Of a DNA stretch of 64,000 bases, positions 1-10,599 are shown in pieces. The position numbers were made by a program, and so were the translations under genes. The notes under the pieces are model-generated. The model made no database searches. It had not been told where the DNA came from and saw only the letters and a program-made list of their open reading frames with translations. The DNA is from Mytilus trossulus (taxonomy: Eukaryota > Mollusca > Bivalvia > Mytilida > Mytilidae). How positions within the stretch are numbered: the stretch's first letter is position 1; each line of letters opens with the position of its first letter. The stretch spans positions 42,191,270 to 42,255,269 of the forward strand of contig NC_086375.1 of the NCBI RefSeq assembly GCF_036588685.1, written 5' to 3'.

Positions 1-79
1 AACAGCATAAGAGGGGGCCCGCTCCAGTCATGCTTCAGTGATCCCTATATAAGCAACAACATTTTTTCCAAAAAAGCCC

Positions 80-410
80 CCCCCCCCTAAATCTAGGGGA
101 GGGTTTGGTACAGGCAAACATGTGTAACCCCGCCACATTCTGGTTGTACCTATCTCAAGTCAGGAGCTTGTTATTTTGTGGTTGTTTGTTGCAGTATCAT
201 GTTTGTTTTTCGTTTCTTCGTTTTGTACATAATCTGTTCGTTAATTTTTTTTATCTGAATTTTTTTACATATGCTATTTCGGTGCATTTTATGGCTTACT
301 ATTTGATATTGATTTTACATTTTGTTTAAGACCGTAATAATACCTGTAAATAACTCCTATGTCATTTGGTCTCTGGTGGAGATTTTTCTCATTGGCAATC
401 TTTTCACATC
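80..410 (+). repeat. Dispersed repeat family A, near full-length diverged copy
   Basis: This is one of several copies of a roughly 330-bp interspersed repeat. It starts in a C-rich/GGGGAG stretch, passes through a GTCAGGAGC motif and ends in a segment like TCTCATTGGCAATC. A second long copy lies at 3000-3340 and partial copies at 2386-2562, 6230-6400, 23360-23470, 57105-57300 and 57578-57712. The small open frame inside is not conserved between copies, so I do not call a gene. It looks like a SINE-like or other non-coding element; the class is not determined. Confidence 0.5.
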
Positions 411-1924
411 TTTCTTATTTTCTGAGTGATTAATAACAATTTAGACACCTTAGAACATAAATACAGTATTTAACAATCTGAAAGCCGAAACCTTAATGGC
501 TGAAGGTAAAAACAACATTTTTGTAGAAAAACTATTCGGAGACCTACACCATGTACAATGGGTAAAGGTTAACTTTGGAGACCTTCACAAAATAAAAACA
601 TATCATGTCGTTCCTTAATTTTGGCATTTTAACAGGGCACACACTTTCAAGACAGCTAGAAACTTATTTTTATACAAACACTATTTGAGAGATTTAGAAA
701 TTTATATCACGGTGATTAACATTTAAAAACATTACATGTACAGTTGAATAAAGGGAAATTTTGGCGGTTACATGGACAAAATTGTACCCCTACGACCTAC
801 ATAACTAAAGGTATGTACAATGTAAAGGCACCATCACAATACACTGGCGAGTGATAGGAGAGTAACTCTGCCAGTAAGAAAATAGAACCACATAAAAGCC
901 AGGGATTAAATAAACACTATAACATAAATAAAGGATCGCTTAAAATTCGAAGGCCTAAAATCTATACGCCCAACAATACTAAGCTTTTTTTTTACCTTTA
1001 CCACCTTTTTTTTCTGAGAAATAACATGTGACTGTTATTATAACAAACTTTAACAAGGAAATTGAATAGCATGATAGGATTGTCATTCATTCATTGCACT
1101 GATTATTTGCTTGCATTTTCTATTCTCATAATAAACTTTTCTTCTAAGTCAGCACAGCTGCTTTTGTCAAGTTCCATTTTGTTTTAGTTTTAAGTAGTTT
1201 GTTTACTAATTTTTGATGAAATATTAGTTTCTTAAAGACATATATCAAACACCTTACCTTAATTCCAGTAATGATCTTGTATGTAGATACGGTGTGTCCT
1301 GCAGTTCGTATCCGTCTTTAGAATATGACTTGAAGGTTTATATATACTGAATATATAATTATTATGCACAGAATAGAAGCTTAAAATTTATGACGATAAC
1401 AATAGTCTGGTACATTACTTGTTAATTCAAGTTAATCCAACCTCTGCTAATTATTTATTGGTTGGGCGGGCGATTTTTTCTCGAACTCCTTAATTTATTG
1501 CTTTTTAGTGAGATATTGAAAAAGCATCATCATGAATTCCTACGCTTCTGTCTTTTTTTAAGAAGATTTAAATAATCTGGTCTTATCTGGTATAATTTGC
1601 CAAATACTATTGAGGAAATAAATAATTTAGATGCATATAAGATAAAAATGTTTCAAACTATCTTTCAACTTTACACAATGAAGGTAGCTGGATATTCAGA
1701 CTACCTTATATAGTTAACTGTATTACGTATTTTATTTGTCTATTTCCTCTATTTGAATCAACAATATTTTTTGAAGGACTCGGGGAAGATTTATTTAATA
1801 TGTAATTACCTTCGTTATATAATGAATTATATTCATTGATACATTTATCTGAATTTTCACCGGTAAAATTGCACAAATAGATATTACAATCAGTAATTTA
1901 CATCTAGTGTATACGTAGTTAAGA
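411..1924. other. No identifiable feature
   Basis: AT-rich non-coding sequence. I see no long open frame, no RNA gene and no clear repeat here. Confidence 0.5.
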
Positions 1925-2212
1925 TAGTTATAAGGGTCTGGATGGCCCGGGGTCCTTCAATTCTGTATTCTTAAATTTTTAGGTAATTTTTCTCTATTTT
2001 TTGCATTGTTTTGTCTATATTCCTTATTATTTATATTTTACCACCACATTATTCTCAATTCTATATCTTTGTCCTCTTTTTCTATATTCTTTACATGTTT
2101 TCCCCTTATTCTGCAGTTTTTGTCCACTTTTCTCTTTATTGGAAATTCGCCGCGATATAGCATTTTTTGTGCTAATGCGGCGTAAAGCAACCAACAATCA
2201 ATCAATCTATAT
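1925..2212 (+). repeat. SINE-like element with ATCA-repeat tail
   Basis: The 3' end reads GGCGTAAAGCAACCAACAAT followed by ATCA repeats. The same end (…GTTAAGCAACCAAAAATC then ATCA repeats) closes the element at 31175-31440, and a minus-strand copy of the tail lies at 26822-26865. A shared terminus with a short simple-repeat tail suggests a SINE family. I could not confirm tRNA-like A and B boxes by eye. The overlapping open frames look like chance. Confidence 0.45.
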
Positions 2213-2385
2213 TGAAAACCCAGATCAAGACTCGCAGTAATGTAGTTGCAATTCCGATTAGGGAGCTTCCATTTGATTTCTATGGGGAGGCTAGGAAAGA
2301 ATTTTGAAAGAAATGCTGTATTATTATATATGGGGTTGCTTTCATTCACTTAAAAAAGTTACCATCATATTATTCTAAGTTTGTT

Positions 2386-2562
2386 GTAATCAATTGAATT
2401 GTTTTACATTGTCTTATCGGGGCCTTTTATAGCTGACTATGCGGTATGTGATTTGCTCATTGTTGAAGGCCGTACGGTTCCCTATAGTTGTTAATGTCTG
2501 TGTCGCTTTGGTCTTTTGTGGATAGTTGTCTACTTGGCAATCATACCACATCTTCTTTTCTT
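2386..2562 (+). repeat. Dispersed repeat family A, 3' part
   Basis: A well-preserved copy of the 3' half, containing AAGGCCGTACGGT, TATAGTTGTTAATGTCTGTG and GGCAATCATACCACATCTTC. It matches 57578-57712 closely in the same orientation and 23360-23470 in the opposite one. A family B repeat follows directly. Confidence 0.65.
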
Positions 2563-2589
2563 ATATTATCAGCAATAACCATAGTCGAA

Positions 2590-2780
2590 AGTAAAAACAC
2601 AAAAATACTGAACTCCGAGGAAAATTCAAAAAGGAAAATCCAAAATCAAAAGGCAAAATCAAAAGTCCAAACACATCAAACGAATGAATAACAACTGTCA
2701 TATTCCTGACTTGGTACAGGCATTTTCTAATGTAGAAAATGGTGGATTGATCCTGGTTTTATAGCTAGCTAAACCTCTCA
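2590..2780 (+). repeat. Dispersed repeat family B
   Basis: Contains ACAAAAATACTGAACTCCGA, a run of AAAATCAAAAG-type motifs and CTTGGTACAGGCATTTTCTA. The same order of motifs occurs at 55205-55375 and 58825-58955. Non-coding interspersed repeat of unknown class. Confidence 0.6.
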
Positions 2781-2999
2781 CTTGGGTTTCACTATCGGTG
2801 ATAGTACATATGATCAAGTTTTAAAAAAAAAACGCATAGTAAAAGAAAATATCAGTTTAAGCAAAAATATAGCTAAAAAAACACAAAATCAATAGCTCCC
2901 TCCTAAAGAATACATAATACAGTATAACAGAAGACTCTAACTTATTGCTAGGTTAAGCAAGTACGAAGTAAAGATCAATGAGACTAGATTTCAACAAAA

Positions 3000-3340
3000 A
3001 CACAAACAACCCAGGTTAGGGGTTAGCGCTCAAAAATATGTTCAACTCCGCCTCATTATGTATGTGCATGTTCTTAGTCAGGAGCATGCAATTTGGTGGA
3101 ATGTTGCTGTATACTATATTTGTTTTTCATATATCATTTTGTATATAAATCAGGCCTTTAGCTGTCTCGTTTGGACTGTTTAGCAGTTTTTATTTTGGGT
3201 CCTTTAATTTCATGCTTTATTATACGCGGTATGGATGTTTGCTAAATATATATTGAAGGCCATCCGATGACCTGGGGTTGCTTGTTTCTTATCATCTCAT
3301 TTCGGTTAGAGCGTTGTTTTAATAGCAATCGTAAAAACGC
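3000..3340 (+). repeat. Dispersed repeat family A, diverged long copy
   Basis: Shares the order of motifs with 80-410: CCGCCTCATT, AGTCAGGAGCATG, TTTGTATATAAATCAGGCC, TTGAAGGCC and a final TAGCAATC. It is more diverged than the copy at 2386-2562. Confidence 0.45.
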
Positions 3341-4920
3341 AAGTTTATATTTTAAAGGGTCTTTTCATTATGGGAAATATGAAAGCATTCGAAGAATAAA
3401 AAAAAGGTTATTAATAATATAACAGACAATATACAAGATATATGCCATCAATTACTAATCACCTAAACGACAAAAAAGAAAAAAAACCGTCAAATGACAA
3501 AACACTTTATTGAAAATTAAATCTGGCTTCTTGCACTAAAACAGGGTCCACTAAGTGCTTAACAGAGTTCAGCAACAACGCAATAAAGCATGTAAAAACA
3601 CGATTTTCTTATATAATTAATTTTAGATATTTCCTTAGAATATGTTTCCATTCTCGATATCGTGGGAAATATCTATAATAAATAATGACAGTTTTTCCTT
3701 AGATTGCAGTTTTATTCATTAGCGTACGAGAAAAGAAGAAAACAGATACTGGGTTTACTTCAATTAGACAACAAATCAAACCCCACAAAAAAGCTAGACA
3801 TCTAAAGGCCAACGTTTTATTTTCGACAAAAACTTTAGTGTACACAATATTCCAAGCTCTTAAAAAAAGTCAGATGTATGTGGATCAGTTCAGCAGAAAC
3901 TTTCAATAACTTGCAATCAGAACGAAAACTAATAATTAAAAATGATTTAACCAATCACATCAAAAGACAGCTTTCTGACATCAGGCACAATAAGATGTGG
4001 CAGGGATCGACGGTTTTCCCACTCTCTCCGTTTTCATTACAGTGCTTCATCATCAAAGGGAGGGATTTTTTATTTGACAGAAAAGGGTAATTTATATATA
4101 GCATACAACAACAACAAAAATCAGCTTCAAATAACAATAAAGATGACTAAGCAGTTGAACCCAATAGATTCCACAATCTCGAAAATCTAATTCCATGTTG
4201 AATGGAACAATTCTGCTCTGGTATATATATTCCGAAATTTTTACGCAAAGTCATCTGGAAGTAGAAACCTTAACAGAAAAAAAAACTTTTTTTTTTTTTT
4301 TTAACTTTAATCCAATGAATGAGAAAGTCTCTTAAAAAAATTACAAAACGAATAAATTACTACGTAAGGCTGACATGCACTGTAACAAATAATTCGTACA
4401 TTGTACACCAGTTACATTATACCGATCAGTGGCGGATCCATAAATTTTCATAAGGAGGAAACAAAAAAATAAAAAAACACTTAAAAACAATTAATCAAGA
4501 TCTTATCTGGTTAAGTATTAAATACTTTAACAACAATTGTCCATAGACAAATAATCAACCCTCGGGAGATGGACGATATAGAAATCGTATAACAAGACCA
4601 AGACAAACCAACATCTTAATATAAAGTATCATCTATAACAAAACATTTACAAACATGAATTCACATATAAAACAAGAGCGACTCTAAATTTAGACATGAT
4701 AGACTATATATGGTACAGCTATGATTTGATTTATTAGAAAAATAAATTTTACATAATCTTCAATGATTTTATCAATTTATTTACTGCTATATGTAACCTA
4801 AGCTTAGAACATAGATAATGAATGACATCAAAATGATGAGATAATTTATTCGGCCTTAATCCCTCGCTGTATTGATCCTAGTTTCTTTAATAGCAATTTT
4901 GTTGATGATGTTTCTTCAAC
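3341..4920. other. No identifiable feature
   Basis: AT-rich intergenic sequence with homopolymer tracts, including a T run near 4290. The short open frames look like chance. Confidence 0.45.
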
Positions 4921-4924
4921 TGAA

Positions 4925-5115
4925 TCTATAAAAGAGGGACAAACGATACCAGAGGTACAGTCAAACTCATAGATAGAAAATAAACTGACAACACAATGGC
5001 TAAAAAAGAAAAAAAGACAAATTATAGCACACAAGACACAACATAGAAAACTTAACGACTAAGCAAAAACAAACCACTACACATTGGGGTGATCTCAGGT
5101 GCTCCGGAAGGGTTG
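4925..5115 (+). repeat. Dispersed repeat family C
   Basis: Contains GATACCAGAGGTACAGTCAA, AAACTGACAACACAATGGC, a purine-rich middle and GGTGATCTCAGGTGCTCCGG. Related copies: 15040-15260 (+), a fragment at 33717-33785 (+), and minus-strand copies at 20650-20800 and 28390-28545. A mussel-type interspersed repeat of unknown class. Confidence 0.55.
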
Positions 5116-5433
5116 AGCAGACAAATGATGATCTTGTATCTTTAAACAAATTGTCTACATGTAACATTTTTAAAGCTGCCAAACAAAATCTTTGTATCTT
5201 TTTACCTGAAAAAAATTCTGATATTACATCACTGCATATAAAAACCATTTCCTTGAAATTTAAAACACCAAGTTTTGGACCTTACTTTTTCATCTGATGA
5301 CAAGTGAACTGACCACATGAGAGAAATTTATACTCAAGCCTACAAGCGCATTTACATTTATTTATGAGATATAAAGAAATAAGATTGATAGAGCTTCTTT
5401 AGAAAAAAACTCTATATTGGATTTAGAGATTCA

Positions 5434-5990
5434 ATTTAGTCCGTTTTTGAATATGGGAACATTATTTGGGATAAACGTAGCCAGAAAGAAACTGAGCTTT
5501 TTGAGTTAGTTCAAAAAGATGCTGCTCGAATAATCACTGGTCCCAGAAAGGGAACCACAAGGATTATATGATATAAAGAACTTGGATGGGACTCCCTTCA
5601 GAGTACACGACACAGAAATAAATTATTATATTTTCATAAAGTCTCATCAGAGAGATACCAAGATACATAGCTGTAGAGATCGATCCACCATTCACAAACA
5701 ATAATACACAAACAACTTACGACATTGGAGAGAATATAAAATCCCCTATGTCGTACTAGTACTTCATGTTATCATTGTTTTTTTTATCTAATGATCCTAG
5801 AAAAAATGAATTCTCTCGACCACGATACTAAATGCATTGCTAGCTTTGCTAAATTTAAGAGTGTGTTGCATGATGATATCATCAACGGTCTAAAATATTT
5901 TGACATTGGTAAACGATAATACAATATTATACATTGTCAGGTTAGGAATGAAGCAAGAGCCTTCAATCGGCATCTTGTTACTGAACACAT
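5434..5990 (+). pseudogene. LINE reverse-transcriptase C-terminal relic
   Basis: Conceptual translation of 5436-5670 gives VFEYGNIIWDKRSQKETELF, then VQKDAARIITGPRKGT and YKELGWDSLQSTRHRNKL. This is the pattern found after the reverse-transcriptase domain of many non-LTR retrotransposons (an EYG..WD block, a Q..AARI.TG block, then a LGW.SL..RR block). Stop codons interrupt it, and the part after 5690 is more decayed. It is a dead fragment. The pattern is shared by several LINE clades, so the clade is uncertain. Confidence 0.6.
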
Positions 5991-6229
5991 GTCTTATAGC
6001 TGAAGGTAAGCTTGTAGCAATCCTATTGAAGATGACTTTCATTTCTTTTATGTTTGTTCATTCTATACTAGACACAAATATAAACGTGTTGGGAGTATTA
6101 GGAAGATCCCAAATATCAATATTGGTGTCCTGATCTATGACAACCCACATTGAGCCTGGTAATAGCCTAAAAATACACTTTACAATCCACTTTTATAGAG
6201 TGCTACCTTTTATATTTAGAAACATACAT

Positions 6230-6400
6230 GTTGAAGACCGTACTTTGACCTATAAAATTGAGAATGGAAATGGGAAATGTGTCAAAGAGACAACATCCCG
6301 ACCATAGAGCAGACAACGGCTGCTGGTTTTATAATGGTTTACAAATTGTGACTTGGATGGAAAGTTGTCTCATTGGCATTTATACCACATCTGCTTATAT
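6230..6400 (+). repeat. Dispersed repeat family A, diverged 3' part
   Basis: Contains TTGAAGACCGTACTTTGACC and AGTTGTCTCATTGGCATT followed by ATACCACATCTGC. These match the 3' half of the copy at 2386-2562, with a diverged insertion in the middle. Confidence 0.5.
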
Positions 6401-6609
6401 CTATATATAATCTCTCTGAACCCATTGTGCCGACTGAGGGTCAACCAAACCATACCAAAAGTTTATGAAATATAATTTAGGTTTTGTAAAATAAGGAAGG
6501 ATTCCCGTCCCTGACTCACTGTGATATGGTGAATGAATAAATGTAAAATTATTATTCTTTCCATCTTGTATGGGTAAAAAGTTATATAGCCTTTTTCAAA
6601 TATCAATCA

Positions 6610-7390
6610 AACAGACATATATATACGGAAGCGTATTAGCGCCACACATTTTTTTTTTCCCTATGTTTGCGTTATAACGCAAACCTTTGCGTTATAACGC
6701 AAACCTTTGCGTTTTAGTTTTATCTTTCTTTTTTTTAAAGTACATATTTAATGTTTCCCATTATAGTTTTTTTTTATGTGAACAGGCATATATACGGAAG
6801 CGTATTAGCGCCACACATTTTTTTCCCCCCCTATGTTTGCGTTATAACGCAAACCTTTGCGTTATAACGCAAACCTTTGCGTTTTAGTTTTATCTTTCTT
6901 TATTTTAAAGTACATATTTAATGTTTCCCATTATAGTTTTTTTTTATGTGAACAGGCATATATACGGAAGCGTATTAGCGCCACACATTTTTTTTTTTTA
7001 TTTTTTTTCCTATGTTTGCGTTATAACGCAAACCTTTGCGTTATACCGCAAAATGGTTACCGCAAAATGTTTGCGTTATAACGCAAAGGTTTGCGTTATA
7101 ACGCAAACATAGGAAAAAAAAAAAAAAAAAATATGTGGCGCTAATACGCTTCCGTATATATGCCTGTTCACATAAAAAAAAACTATAATGGGAAACATTA
7201 AATATGTACTTTAAAATAAAGAAAGATAAAACCAAAACAAAACAATGTTTACATTGGGAAACATTAAATCTAACTTTGAACTTTGAAAAATAAGAAAGAT
7301 ACAACCAAAGCAATACAAGAATATAAATTGAAAACATTAATTTTGAACTTTAAAAAAATGAAAGATGAATCAATCGTGACTTTAAAAATG
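6610..7390. repeat. Palindrome-rich satellite: direct units plus one inverted unit
   Basis: Three direct units of 169-170 bp begin near 6622, 6791 and 6961 (GGAAGCGTATTAGCGCCACA at 6627, 6796 and 6966). Each carries one or two copies of the 18-bp perfect palindrome TTTGCGTTATAACGCAAA. A fourth unit at about 7063-7215 is inverted relative to the third, so 6890-7045 and 7063-7240 form a large hairpin around a short spacer. Decayed copies of the AAACATTAA…AAAGAAAGATA segment continue to about 7390. Open frames here are by-products of the repeat. Confidence 0.8.
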
Positions 7391-7597
7391 TAAAAAATTA
7401 ATGCATATTTTAGTAAACAAAATATAAGATTAAGACTGAGAACTAAAACTAAAGTAGGCGGGGACGTACATATTGTTCACCTTACGCTTTTTTTTAAAAA
7501 AACACTTTGTATTGTGTATATAATGCAATAATTTTAATTTTGGATGTAAATTATATGAAATGACTGTAGTATTTTTTCTGTCTATTCGAAATAACAT

Positions 7598-7661
7598 AAA
7601 AATGTGGTGCGCACTGTTAAATAACCCGCTACGCGCGTTATTCAGTGTGCACCACATTTTT
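7598..7661. repeat. 64-bp inverted repeat (hairpin)
   Basis: Arms AAAAATGTGGTGCGCACTG and CAGTGTGCACCACATTTTT, followed inwards by TAAATAAC/GTTATT, surround a short GC-rich centre. Weaker pairing extends to about 7585-7676. It could be a small foldback element; no target-site duplication is evident. Confidence 0.7.
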
Positions 7662-9112
7662 GATTTTATTTCTTCATAGCCAGAAAAAATATTTCATTTC
7701 TTAAATATCATCATTTCTGTTGCCGTTTATTTCCTGATCGGAAGTTAAAACCGCGTGCACTATGGTAAAATTTAATGTTTTCAAAGATTGTGATGCTCTT
7801 ATTACTTGTTGTCAAAAGTCTAATTATTGCCGTTCTTTGTGATTTAAGACGTCATATATTTTAATATCACATGTCAATTAATGGAATAATACACATTTCC
7901 ATATGTAAATGTTCCGGAAGATAGTTTTATCAATTATTCTTTGAATTTTGAATATTTAACGGTAATTGGAAGGGGAAAAAATTAAAATTAAAAATTTTTA
8001 AAGAATAGAAAAAACGACTATACATGACGATGTTGTAGGATCTATATAAATATTTTAACCGCATTTAAAAGAGCAATTATACTTTAACATTATTTAGAAC
8101 ATATTTTCTTTGTCAGCGTTGAAATCGCATATTTTAATGCTGAAAAATATGAATTAAACTGAATTTTCAATGTAAGTTATGTTAGTAAAATAACACGTCA
8201 GGTCGTCAATATTCCTTTTAAGAAGAGTTATACTTACTGAAGACAAGCATTAAACGATAAGGAGAGTTAAAAATGTGCCCACAGAGTAACATTTTAGTAG
8301 TTTGTGAATGTATGGAAATCTTGGTTATAAGTCAACGCAACAGCATCCCAATAATTTAAAATGTACTACAGTAACTATATAATCTATATTTCGTTTTTCT
8401 AGAAAATATATATAGCTGAAAATCGTCCCAATTATGTAGGAAAGTTCCGAAGAAAAACGATTAATCAAATATCTGGCCTAAAACCCTAAATTTGACAATA
8501 AAACAGTATGATAAAGAGTGCATTCTTTCAAACCAAAGTTTGATAAACGTTGTATATAGTTTGTTAAACTTTACAAAAGTAGATACAGCTGCATCGTTTT
8601 GTCTGTGTTAACTGACCCTGTTTGAACTGTCAAAAACGCATGCACATATTGTTGGCATTTGAACTTATTACGTGGGGAAAATAGCCTCCGTAGAAGATGT
8701 CATAGACACAGAGAATATCGCCCCTCTATGCATATTAAATTCATTAGAAGTTCTTCATCTTCCTCAGATAAATGTATGAGGGTAGTGATGATAAATTAAG
8801 CCTTTTTATTGAAAATAACAGCAATGAAAAAAGGAGGTAATACTAGTACCTAATTTGAGTAATTTTAGGCATTGTATTGAGTTATGACAAGCAAGAACAT
8901 AACCTCTATTGTAATGCGAAAAATATGATTTAATGTAAAATTTAGAAAGCAAAGCATCGTTTGTACTAACAAACGAACAACGACAAACGGTAGACGGGTA
9001 GACGCATTTACAGCGAGTGTAAAGTTTGAGTGTATAGTTTTTCAAACATGTCAAAGTTTGTGCAAACTTTGCAAACGTATGTTAGAAACAAATAATTTTG
9101 GCCGCATTTCTC
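7662..9112. other. No identifiable feature
   Basis: AT-rich sequence without a convincing gene or repeat. Confidence 0.4.
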
Positions 9113-9864
9113 TCTAACCAAAATAGGCCGACCCCCTGTTTTTTGCCTTTTTTCAATTTTTGAGCTTTAGTTTCAGATTTTTTAACATAGCGCCCTCCGA
9201 TACCTTGCACAAAAGACGCGCCTGTTTCTCCTTTAAAGGACCTATATAGTCATACCCCGTGACACCCTTCATTATTTTTCTCTAGAAGCTCTGGAATAGG
9301 CCGAGCCCCCTGTTTTTAGCCTTTTTATCAATCTTTGAGCTTTAGTTTCAGAATTTTGAACATAGCGCCCTTCGATACCTTGCGCAAAAGACGCGCCTGT
9401 TTCTCCTCTACAAGACCTATATAGTCATACCCCGTGACAACCTTCATTATTTTTCTCTAGAAGCCCTGGAATAGGCCGACCCCATGCTTTTTGCCTTTTT
9501 TTCAATCTTTGAGCTCTAGTTTCAGATTTTTGAACATAGCGCCCTTCGATACCTTGCGAAAAAGACGCGCCTGTTTCTCCTCTACAAGACCTATATATTC
9601 ATACCCCGTGACACCCCTTATTATTTTTTCTCTAGAAGCCCTCCCCCCTGTGTTTTGCCTTTTTTCAATCTTTGAGCTTTAGTTTCAGATTTTTTAACAT
9701 AGCGCCCTTGGATACCTTGCACAAAAGACGCGCCTGCTTCTCCTTTAAAGAAACTATATCGTCATACCCCGTGACACCCTTCATTATTTTTCTTTAGAAG
9801 CCCTGGAATAGGCAGACCCCCCTGTTTTTTTGACTTTTTTTTCAATCTTTGAGCTTTTTTTAAT
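9113..9864 (+). repeat. Tandem repeat, about 173-bp unit, a little over four copies
   Basis: Successive units each contain AATAGGCCGACCCC (or a variant), TTGAGCTTTAGTTTCAGA, CATAGCGCCC, GATACCTTGC, AAAGACGCGCCTG and GTCATACCCCGTGAC. The GGCCGA-type landmark is at 9126, 9299 and 9474, spacings of 173 and 175 bp; later copies (about 9640 and 9811) are shorter or mutated. Non-coding satellite-like array. Confidence 0.85.
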
Positions 9865-10428
9865 CATGAATGAAGCATCACAAATATGATTAACTTGACA
9901 AATGGACCAAGCAAAGGAAACATTAAGGGCTGATATTATTCAAAGAGCTTTTGAGAGTCTGATAAAAAAAAGTTATATAACCACTTTAAATTCATTATAA
10001 AAATCCTTATAATATAAATTAAAGTTTACGATATTAATGCTCAGTTGATATTTCTACAGTTCAGTGATTACTATGATAACAAGTGAACTGATTTTGACAT
10101 ACATTGCAATTATGCAATCTGTTAATTAAGTAACCGTATATTTGTTACGTTGTATATGAACCACTTAAGGATTGTCACAGTTAGCACCCTTTATTTCATC
10201 TCATATAAAAAAAAATTGCGCATACAGAATGTAAGAATTTTTATAGCTAACTGAATATAAAGAGCTCAAGAATATTAAAAAAGAGAAATGCAGATGAAAA
10301 CCAAAAAAAAAAAAGGTTCTTAATACAGGTATATATTGCAAGTTGTAAAATGTTAAAAGACCGGTGAAGTATGACATTTTTATTGCAATAAACAACATAT
10401 ATTTTGCCACATAGTGGTGTACTCTTAC
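9865..10428. other. No identifiable feature
   Basis: AT-rich sequence between two tandem arrays. No supported gene. Confidence 0.4.
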
Positions 10429-10598
10429 CTAATGAAGGTTAACTGAAGGGACGAGTACCAATCTTTCCCAGATAATGGTAGATAGTGGCGTCCTCCCCGA
10501 TGGACTGTGGTATTCACAGCCGTGAAGGAGTAGAACTCTTTACTGTCATAGCCATTTCGAATCTCTGTCATATTGATATTTCTCATGTGGATGGGAAA
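10429..10598 (-). other. Possible orphan exon
   Basis: The minus strand is open through this 170-nt stretch and reads FPIHMRNINMTEIRNGYDSK, then EFYSFTAVNTTVHRGGRHYL and PLSGKDWYSSLQLTFIR, a composition unlike the surrounding AT-rich noise. It ends at a strong splice donor (ATTAG then GTAAGAGT), and on its 5' side it abuts CGACAG. Further upstream on that strand the minisatellite at 10600-12065 is a 1.4-kb pyrimidine-rich tract that could act as acceptor context. I do not recognise the protein and found no partner exon. It could be an exon of a gene extending outside this stretch, a pseudo-exon, or chance. Confidence 0.25.
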
Positions 10599-10599
10599 C

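Noticed and set aside
105-329. 74-codon frame at the left edge
   Set aside because: Falls inside a diverged family A repeat and is not conserved in the other copies.
2038-2349. 103-codon minus-strand frame
   Set aside because: Overlaps the SINE-like element and shows no domain; likely chance.
6687-7337. Overlapping open frames repeating MRYNANLC or CEQAYIRKRIS
   Set aside because: They recur with the 170-bp satellite period on both strands and are by-products of the repeat.
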